The notes: generated by a model not told the origin, from the letters alone. A DNA stretch of 64,000 nt from Bactericera cockerelli (GCA_024516035.1 CM044964.1:11697914-11761913), one strand, 5' to 3'; shown: positions 52,128 through 61,815, counted from the first letter of the stretch. Made by a program: numbers and translations.

Positions 52128-52228
52128 AGTATAAAGAACGATGTAAATTAGTTTGGAAAAGTAAAAGGATGCTCTTAGTAATACTGCGCTACCCACAAAA
52201 GTTGTGAAGATGCCTCGTGCTTATCCTC
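52128..52228 (+). mobile_element. SINE-B, B2 3' end
   Basis: AAGTAAAAGGATGCTCTTAG, TACTGCGCTACCCACAAAAG and AGATGCCTCGTGCTT match the B2 tail. Confidence 0.75.
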
Positions 52229-52374
52229 CTCACTATGGTCGATCTCTCATAGAAATAAATCATAGGTAGCAACTTACTTTACTTGACTATGTATTATATT
52301 TCCAAAGAAAACGCATGAGCTTTCATAAGAAAATTTAAAATTACACATTGAAGCTTCAAGAAAGTATCAATATT

Positions 52375-52565
52375 TTTTTTTTTTTTTAAAGGTAGTTTTG
52401 CCCCGGAACCGCTTTCGCAATACTTCAGGGCACTTGCCTTTACATCCATGCCATTCCGGAAACGGAAAAACTCTTTCAGAATTTCCTGCTCCGGCCGGGA
52501 TTCGAACCCTCAACTTCCGGGTCAGCAACCAATACTATTAACCACTCAGCCACGGAGGTCGGCAA
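52375..52565 (-). mobile_element. Another tRNA-headed SINE, complete with A tail
   Basis: Minus strand: GCCGACCTCCGTGGCTGAGT head, AGTTGAGGGTTCGAATCCCG box B, GCCGGAGCAGGAAATTCTGA body, GCGAAAGCGGTTCCGGGGCA 3' end, then an A run (52372-52388). Only one copy in this window. Confidence 0.8.
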
Positions 52566-52569
52566 GTGT

Positions 52570-53095
52570 CAATATTAAAATTATTGAAATTTTGAAAATT
52601 GAAAATTACATTATTACACATTCAAGATCCAAGTAAGTATTCTGAACGTATAAAATACATAAACTCTTTGTAAAGGGGGATAAAAAAGAAATCGCTGTTG
52701 ATAAATTTATCAGAGAAAAGCTTTTCTAATGAAGAGCCATGCATCACTGCGCCTACCTTCCTATACACATGCGAAGGAAAATTGAAGAATATGAAGAGAA
52801 AAATGAGTTTTCTTTATTTAGAAGCATCATCGAACGTAATAAGTACCTTCATTGCTTTTATGATTTATTTTGTTGTTCATATGGAACGATATTTTGCTGT
52901 TATTAAATTGAAAATAATAAAGTTCGGAAGATTGTGGTTGGGGACTTTTAAAAAAAAAAAAAAAATACCACTGGCGTGCTTGGTGGGTTAAAAAGACACA
53001 ACGGCTCCTTTTTGTGGTCAATTTGTTGTTCATTATTATTAATTAATACTTTACTGGCAAACTACATAATACATACTCCAACACAGGACATGAAA
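52570..53095. other. No feature recognised
   Basis: A run near 52950-52965. No family. Confidence 0.35.
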
Positions 53096-53112
53096 TATAA
53101 TACAACTCAATA

Positions 53113-53428
53113 TGTAGTCACTGTGGCAGAGCGAGTTAGCGCGCTAGGCATTGCACACATGGTGACCTGGGTTCGATTCCCAGCGGGGGAGGATTTTTTC
53201 TGCTCTGTACTTGGATGTTCGGGGTCCACTCATCCCTCGTGAGGAAAAATGAGTAGTTACTTGTCTGAGTAACGACCAGTGGCGGCATTAACAGAGTAAA
53301 AAGAAATTAATGTAATAGAATAATTCGAAATGTAAAGGAGGCTCTTAGTAATGCTGCGCTACCCACAAAAATTGTGTGTGAAGAGGCCTTGTGCTTCACC
53401 ACAAAGAAATTCGTACAATACAATACAA
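53113..53428 (+). mobile_element. SINE-B, B2 tail, full length with a 17-bp target duplication
   Basis: Head TGTAGTCACTGTGGCAGAGC, TTAGCGCGCTAGGCATTGCA, box B GGGTTCGATTCCCAGC, shared body, B2 tail and an ACAATACAATACAATA end. TATAATACAACTCAATA precedes it (53096-53112). The 3' duplicate is split by the next element: its first 8 bp are at 53429-53436 and the whole 17 bp are at 54183-54199. Confidence 0.92.
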
Positions 53429-53436
53429 TATAATAC

Positions 53437-54182
53437 GGCTACGTATGAGTTCGGTGCGGAAAATAAAAAAATGTATGAGTTCGGTGCCGCCTAAAAAAGG
53501 TCATGTATGAATTCGGTGCCGCCTAAAAAAGGTCATGTATGAATTCGGTGCCCTGGTACTTGCCCTGATGATCAGGTAATTATAGTATTTTTTTCCTTAT
53601 AGGCATGGCCTTCAATTAATAAACCGAGGCATGGCCTTCATTGTATTTTACCTAACCCTACTATAAAACCAAGGCATGGCCTTCATTGTATTTTACCTAA
53701 CCCTACTATAAACCCAAGGCATGGCTTTCATTGTATTTTACCTAACCCTACTATAAACCCAAGGCATGGCCTTCATTGTATTTTACCTAACCCTACTATA
53801 AACCCAAGGCATGGCCTTCATTGTATTTTACCTAACCCTACTATAAATCCAAGGCATGGCCTTCATTGTATTTTACCTAACCCTACTATAAACCCAAGGC
53901 ATGACCTTCATTGTATTTTACCTAACCCTACTATTAACCCTAGGCATGGCCTTCAAGGAGGAAATGGACAGCCTTGCTGAATGTAACTGTCTACAACATA
54001 ATCTACTAACTTAATAACAGCAGGATGACTCTTAACAAGCAACAGAGTACATTATAAAAAAACAATCAATTTATAAGTCATTAGGACCGCACCGAACTCA
54101 TACATCACCTTTTTTCGGCGGCACCGAATTCATACGTGCGAAAAAGGTGCGGGTAATCTTCGCACCGAACTCACCTATTGCC
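53437..54182. mobile_element. 746-bp DNA element with 8-bp TSD, TTCGGTGC-rich ends and 45-bp satellite
   Basis: Left end GGCTACGTATGAGTTCGGTG and the inverted right end GGCAATAGGTGAGTTCGGTG share TGAGTTCGGTGCG. TATAATAC at 53429-53436 and 54183-54190 is a perfect 8-bp duplication. The motif GTATGAATTCGGTGCCGCC is reiterated inward at both ends in opposite orientation. The centre has eight exact 45-bp periods of AAGGCATGGCCTTCATTGTA plus TTTTACCTAACCC (53627-53960). No coding capacity. Confidence 0.9.
53601..53960. repeat. 45-bp satellite, eight units
   Basis: AGGCATGGCC begins at 53627, 53672, 53717, 53762, 53807, 53852, 53897 and 53942: period exactly 45. It is the reverse complement of the satellite at 36661-36850. 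Confidence 0.97.
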
Positions 54183-54211
54183 TATAATACAACTCAATAG
54201 AATATGTAGTG

Positions 54212-54252
54212 AACCAAGGGGCAAGGTTAAAGCCTGTGGCTTTCTCTTCCAC
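54212..54252 (-). mobile_element. LINE 3'-end fragment
   Basis: Minus strand: TTCGGTGGAAGAGAAAGCCA then CAGGCTTTAACCTTGCCCC, like 11300-11340. Confidence 0.55.
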
Positions 54253-54387
54253 CGAATCCACTGTTTCTCTTAATTTTCACTTTATATTTTACATGGTCAG
54301 TAGGAACTTATCTAATATAAATAAATGGAGGTGCAACTTTTTTCGAGGATGTAAATCTGCAAATAATATAATTATTTTACTATCATC

Positions 54388-54530
54388 AACCGACCTCAAT
54401 AGCTAGGTCGATAAGGCGGCGGATCGTAACTATGGAGATCGGTGGTTCGAATCCGAAGTTCAGCAAAGCGTTTTTGAATTATTGTGATTTCAAATCATGA
54501 TTAGCACAATTATGATACCTTTTTTAAATG
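54388..54530 (+). mobile_element. SINE-A copy
   Basis: CAACCGACCTCAATAGCTAG head, AACTATGGAGATCGGTGGTT, CGAATCCGAAGTTCAGC, tail ATGATTAGCACAATTATGAT. Confidence 0.85.
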
Positions 54531-54639
54531 TATGATGATTTTAATGTTTACTACAGATCAAACACCTCGGCCAAGGTGTGAAGAACGCCCTATACGCTAG
54601 AGAGAGCGCTAAAGGTAATAGAAAGTAAAAAAACCAAAA

Positions 54640-54738
54640 CATAATAATAACTCTTTATTGACAAGAATAATATTGACAAAGGGCGTGATTATTGCCTGAG
54701 GTAATCTCCGCCATCAAACCCATAAGCTGATCCAAGTT
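54640..54738 (-). mobile_element. LINE 3'-end fragment
   Basis: Minus strand: TTTGATGGCGGAGATTACCT, CAGGCAATAATCACGCCCTT, then TAATAAAGAGTTATTATTA-like tail. Confidence 0.55.
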
Positions 54739-54739
54739 C

Positions 54740-55078
54740 TATAAAAATCAATAAAAACGAACTAAGAAAGCTAGAACTTGAAATGACCCAATTGATGTCA
54801 AAGTCTGCTGTTATAACATCAAACTGAGAAGGAAGGGTAGAGGAAAGAGGTATACCAAACTGCTGAAAACGACAGCAAAGTACATGCCGGCCATGCCTCT
54901 CATATGGGTTGGGTGGAAGAGATTGCCACAGGCAATAACCCCGCCCTTTAGGTAGGACATTATTTTTATTTTCTTTTTTACTTATTTATTTTGTCATTTG
55001 TTTGTTTTTTCTTAATTTTATACTGTTACCATTGTACTCTGTTTTCCTAATAAAGCTTACTATAATAATAATAATGTC
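54740..55078 (+). mobile_element. LINE 3' end with short upstream coding-like stretch
   Basis: ATGGGTTGGGTGGAAGAGAT, CACAGGCAATAACCCCGCCC, T-rich 3' UTR, AATAAAGCTTACTA then AATAATAATAAT. It lies head-to-head with the minus fragment at 54640-54738. Confidence 0.65.
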
Positions 55079-55079
55079 G

Positions 55080-55895
55080 AGTATGAAGAACGTCGAGTTC
55101 CACGCTAGTTTATAGAATGAAGCATTTCCAGTGTGCCTAACAGATGTATCATTAGCGTACAAGCGCAGGACATTACAATAACGTACTATAATATCCATAA
55201 CAGGACCCTCGGATAATTTAATACCACGGTTAATAATCATAATTTAATAAACGTATCAAAAGTAGATACCTGGTCCTTTCTTTAATCTTTTCATAAATTA
55301 CGATCATCTCATCCTCATACGAGATTCCAAAATCAGGTTTCAAATTCCCCCATTTATAATAAAAAGTAATGATCTTTTTCTTAATCTAGGATTTTTAGTT
55401 TTTTTTTCGTTTTTTAAATAGGTAATTTTAATATTTTGTAACTGTCGCTTTGTCATAGAAAATTAAAACAATAATTCATCCTTTCTATGATTTAATTTTT
55501 AGAATTAAAAAAGGACAAGCTATTGATTCCCTCATAGCATTAATAGTATTATGCATACATAGTTACTTACCTATACCTAATAACTATGTACATTTAAGTT
55601 AAATTTCTTAAAGATAAATTTATTCATCCGATGACATATTTTGATAAAAGTATATTATCTCTTTTTTTTTATCAAAAATGATATGTTTAGAAGAAAATAA
55701 GTCTCTTTTGATCAGTAAAAGTGAAAAGTAGGTAGGTATGTATCTATGTGATATTGGTCCCATGTTTGTTAAAGCCAGGTATTTACAATTTTCCAGTAGG
55801 TACACATCAAAAATTTTGTTTTTCATCAGATATCAAACTTAGATCAGGACTGTAAAAAATGTGATGACACTCTGAGGGCCACAAAATAAAAAAGT
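55080..55895. other. No feature recognised
   Basis: AT-rich; no gene or known repeat. Confidence 0.35.
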
Positions 55896-55899
55896 TAAA

Positions 55900-56045
55900 G
55901 TTATCATATTTGTGTTAATCACTTTCGTGATATCACAACTACTCAAACTCGCTTTACTAAATCTACGCTGAAACCGGGACTTGAACCACCGACCTCCAGG
56001 TTACAAGTCCGCCGCCTTATCGATCGAGCTACTGAAATCGGTTGA
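55900..56045 (-). mobile_element. SINE-A, full length, close to consensus
   Basis: Minus strand: AACCGATTTCAGTAGCTCGA, GTAACCTGGAGGTCGGTGGT, CAAGTCCCGGTTTCAGCGTA, tail TTGTGATATCACGAAAGTGA. One of the best preserved copies. Confidence 0.92.
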
Positions 56046-56097
56046 GGGCCACAAAATAGCTACATTTTTAATATAATTCACAATGATAACAACAACG

Positions 56098-56290
56098 TGC
56101 ACTGGTAGTCAAGTGGTTAACGCGCTAGTCTGGTAATCGAGGTAGCGTAGGGATACGTTGGTTCAAATCTCACCGAGTGCACGAATTTTTCCTCATTTAT
56201 TTGGGTTCGTGACCACATAATAATAAGACTTTGAGGATTATTTGGTAAAAAAAATGTTTTGAGCATTAACCTCGCCTGGCGGTTACCTTC
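56098..56290 (+). mobile_element. SINE-C, full length
   Basis: CACTGGTAGTCAAGTGGTTA, GCGCTAGTCTGGTAATCGAG, a long variable arm, GTTGGTTCAAATCTCACC, then GCACGAATTTTTCCTCATTT and 3' end GAGCATTAACCTCGCCTGGC. Confidence 0.9.
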
Positions 56291-56299
56291 CACAAGAAA

Positions 56300-56680
56300 C
56301 AAGAAACAAAGAAATCACAATAGAAAAACCAGAAAGTTGTGAAGAATGGGACATAGAAATGCTCGTGTATAAAGTACACTATTGTGTCGTTTAGATCAAC
56401 ATTCTTTCACGTTGGAATTTTCGCCTTTTTGGGACCAAAAATGTACAGTAGCTCTAAAATTAGAACATTAAAATCCCTCTGATAAGAAATCTTACTACCT
56501 TTCTCTAACGATTCCAGATATCAAAACTGAGGCAATCCTTGGGTTAAAGTCGGTAAGCTCATTTCTAGAATTCTTTAAGTGAGGCGATGGGTGACTCTTG
56601 TTATCTGAAGATCACCGACCTGGGGTACCGAAATGGGACCCGAGACCTTGGTTATTATTTCTATGAATTTTTCTTTGTTA
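56300..56680. other. No feature recognised
   Basis: Unassigned. Confidence 0.35.
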
Positions 56681-56684
56681 TATA

Positions 56685-56850
56685 GACCTCAGTAGCTTGA
56701 TCGGTAAGGCGGCGGACTTGTAACCTGGAGGTCGGTATACAAGTCCCAGTTTTAGCGTAGATCTATGAAAGCTATAGTTTGAGTAGTAAGTTGTACCTAC
56801 TAGTTGTGATATCACGAAAGTGATGAACACAAATATGATAATTTTTCAAC
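56685..56850 (+). mobile_element. SINE-A copy with a short internal insertion
   Basis: TAGACCTCAGTAGCTTGATC head, CTGGAGGTCGGTATACAAGT, tail with duplicated AGTAGTAAGTTGTACCTACT before TTGTGATATCACGAAAGTGA. Confidence 0.88.
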
Positions 56851-56904
56851 TTATCATTTCATTTAAAAAATCAACAATTTTATTCTTGGTTATTATTGAA
56901 ATGC

Positions 56905-57090
56905 GTATGTAATGCGGAAGGTCCTGGGTTCGATACTCAGAGCTGACAAAAAATTATACCTTCCGATGCACTCGTGATGACCCAGCACCTAAATGGGAAG
57001 TATTGTGTCACTTCTCGTCTATCAGAGGGTAGACACATTACGGGATGGGCAAGATACAAATTTAATGTAGCATAGACCACAAACGTCCTT
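56905..57090 (+). mobile_element. SINE-E, head and body
   Basis: AATGCGGAAGGTCCTGGGTT, CGATACTCAGAGCTGACAAA, GTGATGACCCAGCACCTAAA, CATTACGGGATGGGCAAGAT. The 3' end is lost. Confidence 0.85.
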
Positions 57091-57532
57091 TCTTTCTAAT
57101 TATTCTTCCTTCTACTTTGTGTCCCTCTTTTCTTTTAATGATATTATAATATGTAAGGTTGTAAGGTATAGGGTCGAGGCACCCCCTATGGGACAGTAGC
57201 GATTGAAATTGAAATATTTCGGTCTGAGGTGCAATGATTTGTGCATTGACTCAATATTTGGATTATTCATATTCTTTCCTTTTAGCAACAACTAATTAGG
57301 CGTTGCTGAGACATCATGGAAGAAGGATATGATTTTTTGAAAAAAAAAGTTTGTGTAAAGTATAAATTTCTTAACCTTTTTCTTAAGGATTACTTTTTTT
57401 TGTTTTATGTTTTGTGACTTTTGCATAAAGTGTTTTTCAAGTTTTATGTGTGTATAGTGTTCCGAAGAGTGCTAGAAATTCAGTTGTTAACTTCAATTTA
57501 CCCTAACTTGAGTAGATCTTTGAAAATTTAGA

Positions 57533-57680
57533 TGTCCATTGGGGGGCTCCATGAAATAGCCTTTCCTCCCCTATGGGACAGTTGTCCCATAGGGGGCGAA
57601 TGTCATTTTTGTGGTGTTTCCCTTATGGGACACCTGGTTTTAATTGATCTCAGATCTTTTCTATTTGTTGTAATGGGTTT
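57533..57680. repeat. Internal module 1 of the TA-flanked element
   Basis: GGGGGGCTCCATGAAATAGC, then the palindrome CCCCTATGGGACA-GT-TGTCCCATAGGGG (57568-57595), TTATGGGACACC, then AGATCTTTTCTATTTGTTG. Confidence 0.9.
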
Positions 57681-57921
57681 ATTCTTTTTTCTAGACATAG
57701 GTAGAACATTTTCTTACCTATTAAAACATTTAAATAATATTAAATAAGCTATCAAGGGAAGTTGGGAGTGATGACTTCCCAAAAGCAGTTAAAAATAATG
57801 TCAAGCACGCATTTTTTTTATTTAATATTTTAATATTAATGTTTCATGCGTTTTCATAATTATTTATATATTTGCAAGAATTTGAAATTTCTTCCAACAT
57901 GGACAGATTGTTGAAAAGTTG

Positions 57922-58075
57922 TGTCCGATAGGGGGCTCCATGAAAATTGCTTTTCACCCCCTATAGGACAGTTGTCCCATAGGGGGTGACTTTAATTTTC
58001 ATGGCTTTCCCCCTATCGGACACCTAATAGTTTTATTTCATCTTAGATCTTTTCTATTTGTTTTTCTGGGTTATT
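57922..58075. repeat. Internal module 2 of the TA-flanked element
   Basis: Repeats module 1 about 388 bp downstream: ATAGGGGGCTCCATGAAAAT, CCCCTATAGGACA-GT-TGTCCCATAGGGG, CTATCGGACACC, then AGATCTTTTCTATTTGTTT. A third, shorter cluster lies at 58532-58605. Confidence 0.9.
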
Positions 58076-58794
58076 CCTTTATACCAGATATAGATTATTA
58101 ACTTAGCTAACAATTTTTAAGGCTTAATACATTAGTTACTTTAGTAATTTGGGTACATTATTATTCTTTAAGACTAGGTACCTATCATCATAATATTATA
58201 TTATGTAAGTGCAAACTTTACAATAGTAGGTATTATTTATTGTATGATGGTTCGAGCCTCCCGCATGCTAATAAGTAGGTGTATTACGCTTTCATTATTT
58301 CATAATAACTGTACTTCAGTATAGGTATTATTAATCAATTGCTTTATTTTAAGAATCACTTTTACTTTTCGTTGTCAGGTACATTTTCTACGAAATATCG
58401 AGAAATAAATACATATTTCTGATTTTTACTATTCATCTGCTGTTTGTATTGTCTTTATTGTCATTTAGAATCTAGCTGGTAGTTTAAAAGTTCGTATAAC
58501 GTAAGAAAATGAACTTTCTGGAATAAAAATAGTGTGTCTCATAGGGGGCTCCATGATGTCCCATAGGTGGGGTAAGGTGTCCCATAGTGGGTGAATCGGC
58601 ACTTTTTTTAGAAGAGTTTATGTCATGAGTTTGACAATTAACTTACAAAAATACAAAAAATACCGTCACTTGCACAAGAGAATTGCCGGTCGATTGGTAT
58701 AAAAATAACATTTCTAACCCTTAAATTGCATAAGATATGATTTTTTGAAATTCAAAAAAAGCTTAAGCGTCCCATAGGGGGTGCCTCGACCCTA

Positions 58795-59225
58795 CCACAA
58801 AAAAATATGTAAGTTATACTAAAAAATGGGTCTATTTTTAAATGCTTTGTCACGTGAAATATTCAAAGCTACATTATACCTAAACAGAAATGAATAAAAA
58901 TTATAATTTTTCAAGGCTCTTCTAATTTTTTTTTTTTTTTTAATAAAAATTATTACTTTTTAGGCTGTTTCTAGTTGTGATCTTATCAGATCCAAACCAG
59001 TTTGGTGACAAAATATTAAAACTCATCTTGTTATCTCTCGCATTCTCGTGCCACCCTCAAATCGTGTTAACTACTTTTTTACGACTTCTGAGATTTCCGA
59101 GGATAATAATAAATATAATAATAATTTTATTATTATAATCAGAAATGGATAGGTAAGGATCTACAGAATCTTCATGGTTTAATATTTAGTGCATACAACT
59201 AAATACTCGGACATAAAAATGTACC
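58795..59225. other. No feature recognised
   Basis: T run near 58928-58942, AATAATAATAATAATTTTATTATTAT near 59105. No family. Confidence 0.35.
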
Positions 59226-59228
59226 CAC

Positions 59229-59398
59229 TTCATCAGTATATTATCAGTATAAACAGAGAAGTGAGAAGTTGTATTAGATGTACATGAATATCAGAACATA
59301 CCTGGACAGCTGTTTCGAGCTTATTTGCTCTCATCAGCAGGTATAATAGTTCTGATCATCCATGTCATCAACTAACCTCTCTATTTCAATCAGTATAA
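59229..59398 (-). repeat. Hammerhead-bearing dispersed repeat, copy 2
   Basis: Shares about 150 bp with 45353-45530. The ends are not sharply defined; similarity starts near ATCAGTATAAACAGA and fades after CATCCATGTCATCA. Confidence 0.8.
59292..59354 (-). ncRNA. Type I hammerhead ribozyme, fully base-paired
   Basis: Minus-strand order: CAGAAC, loop UAUUAUAC, CUG; CUGAUGA; stem II GAGC-AAAUAA-GCUC (perfect 4 bp); GAAA; stem III AC-AGCU-GU; GUC; CAG, loop GUAU, GUUCUG. All invariant core residues are present. Cleavage is predicted between 59305 and 59304. The 2-4 bp stem III with self-complementary AGCU suits cleavage as a dimer, as reported for hammerheads of Penelope-like elements and retrozymes. 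It would act in the transcript of its parent retroelement. Confidence 0.88.
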
Positions 59399-59459
59399 AT
59401 TGTAATTTCTCAAAAAAGTTGAACTAGACAGTTACCTGCCATGTGGTCATAAGTATTAA

Positions 59460-59906
59460 GGAGCGCGGTAGCGCTCCGACCCGCCAAGTCAATCGAAATA
59501 GTTCGCGCGCTACCAAGAGTATACTATACGCGACAGCATAAGTAGCACATTTCGTGTAGTTGTAGGAGAAAAAGTACAAGTGACGGAGGAAATTGAACTA
59601 CATATACAGATTGGGGCACGATGATAGACAAGCTTTTAAAAAAGAAACATCGAAATCGTTTGAGTTAAGTTGGTCAAAAACACACTGTAAAAACGTCATT
59701 TTTTTTCAAAATTTTCTGCTTCTTCTTTGACGTTGACCGCTCTACAGCCAAAACTACTGGACCGATTTTCATGAACGATGGCTCATTTTTTTTCTTCTGG
59801 GTGGTAGGTGTGCCTTTTTATGGTTTCATTATCCCAAAAGCTACCATTTGGCCGTTAATTAGGAAAAGGATCATTTTCAGAGCTCAGAATAACATTGGAG
59901 TATAGA
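59460..59906 (-). mobile_element. Helitron-like element, 3' end uncertain
   Basis: Minus strand starts TCTATACTCCAATG after an A, a classic Helitron 5' end, and reaches a perfect hairpin GGAGCGC-TACC-GCGCTCC (59460-59477). No CTRR directly follows. Internal CTACAGCCAAAACTAC and GGACCGATTTTCATGAA (plus strand) recur at 61515-61815. Confidence 0.6.
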
Positions 59907-60004
59907 TATTTAATCTAGTTTATTATGTATATACCTATTCATTCACAAACCTTTCAATCCACATGTCCCGATGTGAAATTGTGTAAAGGTATAGTAACCC
60001 ATAA

Positions 60005-60305
60005 ATAGTCGCCGGTGCTGAGTGAGTTAGCGCGCTAAGCTTACCACGCATGGTGGCCTGTATTCGATCCCCAGCTGGGCAGGAATTTTTCTGCACTTTA
60101 CTTGGGTGTTTAGGGACCACTCATACCTCGTGAGGAAAAATGAGTAGTTACTGAATAAGTAACGACCAGTGACGGCATTACCAGAGTTAAAATAAATTAA
60201 TGTAATAGAATTTGAAAAGTAAAGGAGGCTCTTAGTAATGCTGCACTACCCACAAAATTTGTGAAGAGGCCTTGTGCTTGACCACAAATAATTTCATACA
60301 TACAT
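60005..60305 (+). mobile_element. SINE-B, B2 tail, full length
   Basis: GAGTGAGTTAGCGCGCTAAG head, TATTCGATCCCCAGCTGGGC, CATACCTCGTGAGGAAAAAT, AGTAACGACCAGTGACGGCA, tail GCACTACCCACAAAATTTGT and TTGTGCTTGACCACAAATAA. Confidence 0.92.
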
Positions 60306-60780
60306 AGCTATAATAAACCTGTAATGCCCAAGGAGTGAAAAAGACAATACTTTTTTTTTTCTTCTAAAATGTTGGTTATATTAGGTTCAAAAATGTAAAA
60401 AAATCTCTAGTACCCAATGTTACATAATGTATGTGTAACATGAATGTCATAAATATTTGGGGACCTTTCTAAGTGGGAAATGTAGAAGTTTCATAGAAAA
60501 ATTTAAGCGGATAAGCCAAAAACAGGAGCCGCACCCCCAAATAAAGCTAGATAAACTTTTTCTAGCGACAGTAAAGTTGCAATTATTATTATTTGCTACA
60601 GAGAAAAAACACTACCTAATACCTATTCCTAATTAGGAATGTTAGGTACATAGGAAGTGAAAGGCTTTTTCCTCCCTATCCAATTCTCTCTAGTAAATAT
60701 TTCTTTCACTGGCCGCTAAAAATATTATTATACAAAGTAAAATAAATTGAAGCTTTTATCTGTTGCAAACACCACGGGGG
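60306..60780. other. No feature recognised
   Basis: Unassigned AT-rich sequence. Confidence 0.35.
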
Positions 60781-60784
60781 TGAA

Positions 60785-60872
60785 TCAACAGTCCAGTTAG
60801 CTCAGTGGTTAAGGCAGCACTGGGTAAAGCTGGAGATGCTAGAGGTCCGCGGGTTCGCGCTGAGACATGTGA
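60785..60872 (+). mobile_element. SINE-F head
   Basis: GTCCAGTTAGCTCAGTGGTT, AGAGGTCCGCGGGTTCGCGC. TAGCTCAGTGG and GGTTCG are strong tRNA A and B boxes. The tail of the same family resumes at 61093. Confidence 0.75.
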
Positions 60873-61092
60873 TTTTTTAAACAAAATACTCTTTACTTAT
60901 TTTAGTTTTACATAATTTACATTAAATTTAGTGAGTTTATGAGGTACTATTAACCTTTTTGTTGTGGGTTGTCTTGTACCTCATTTATAATATAAAATAA
61001 AAAATTAACAGTTAAAAAAAATATATATAGAATACATTTATTACTCAACACAATAAGCTTCGTTCTCAGTATTCTTTCAAAGAAATTAATTG

Positions 61093-61200
61093 TAAAAATA
61101 CATAGTTATCCTCCCATTTGGGATTTTTACCACATAATAATACATCTTGGGCATACTGGAATAATGGTACTTAAAAGTCCTTATTATTATATCTGACATA
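61093..61200 (+). mobile_element. SINE-F tail
   Basis: AGTTATCCTCCCATTTGGGA, TACCACATAATAATACATCT, GGAATAATGGTACTTAAAAG then TTATTATTATA. Confidence 0.8.
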
Positions 61201-61204
61201 AATT

Positions 61205-61425
61205 AAGGAAATATGTTCAGGGTGTACCCACTATTTGAACCAATTGAGGGGCCCATCTGTGGATAAAATGAATGGCACCACACAGCATCCTTGTAAAAAT
61301 CTGTGACACAGTGCCAATTTATGAAACGGGATTAATTTTAGAATAACCCGGACTATCACTCTAATCGTTCTTCGACTTGAGGGAGGGTCTCGCTTGTTAT
61401 CTTACCTTCTTTTAAATATAATTAA
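61205..61425. other. No feature recognised
   Basis: TTCAGGGTGTACCCACTATT at 61218 looks like a small-transposon tip but no partner end is visible. Confidence 0.3.
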
Positions 61426-61429
61426 CCGA

Positions 61430-61815
61430 ACACAGTGAGAACCAACTCACTAAGTGAGGTTATACGCCAGAGCAAAATTAGCACAATTGATGAAGGAACT
61501 CGGACTATAAATAAATATAGATTGGGGCACGATAAAGACAAGCTTTGAAAAAAGAACAATCAAAATCGTTTGAGTTAAGTTGGAGAAAACCAAACTTTAA
61601 AAACGTCATTTTTTTTCATCATTTTCTGATTCTTCTTTCACGTTGACCGCTCTACAGCCAAAACTACTTGACCGATTTTCACAAACGATGGCAATTTTTT
61701 TTTCTCGTGAGTGGTAGGTGTGCTTTTTTATTGTTCTATTATCCTAAAAGGTACATTTGGTCCTTAATTGGGAAAAGGATCATTTTCAGAGCTCAGAAAA
61801 AAGTTGGTGTATAGA
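61430..61815 (-). mobile_element. Helitron-like element related to 59460-59906
   Basis: Minus strand starts TCTATACACCAACTT. GATTGGGGCACGATAAAGAC to CTACAGCCAAAACTACTTGA matches 59610-59770. A possible 3' hairpin AGTGAG...CTCACT lies near 61436-61453. The exact 3' end is unclear. Confidence 0.55.

Larger units (their letters stand above)
57171..58792. mobile_element. 1.62-kb TIR element, TA target, with internal TIR-derived palindromes
   Basis: The 24-bp ends are perfect inverted repeats: 57171-57194 starts GGGTCGAGGCACCCCC, and 58769-58792 ends GGGGGTGCCTCGACCC. TA flanks both sides (57169-57170 and 58793-58794), as for Tc1/mariner-like and several other superfamilies. The inner half of the TIR (CCCCCTATGGGAC) recurs many times inside as head-to-head pairs. 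Only a 71-codon frame is present, so non-autonomous. Superfamily not assigned. Confidence 0.88.
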
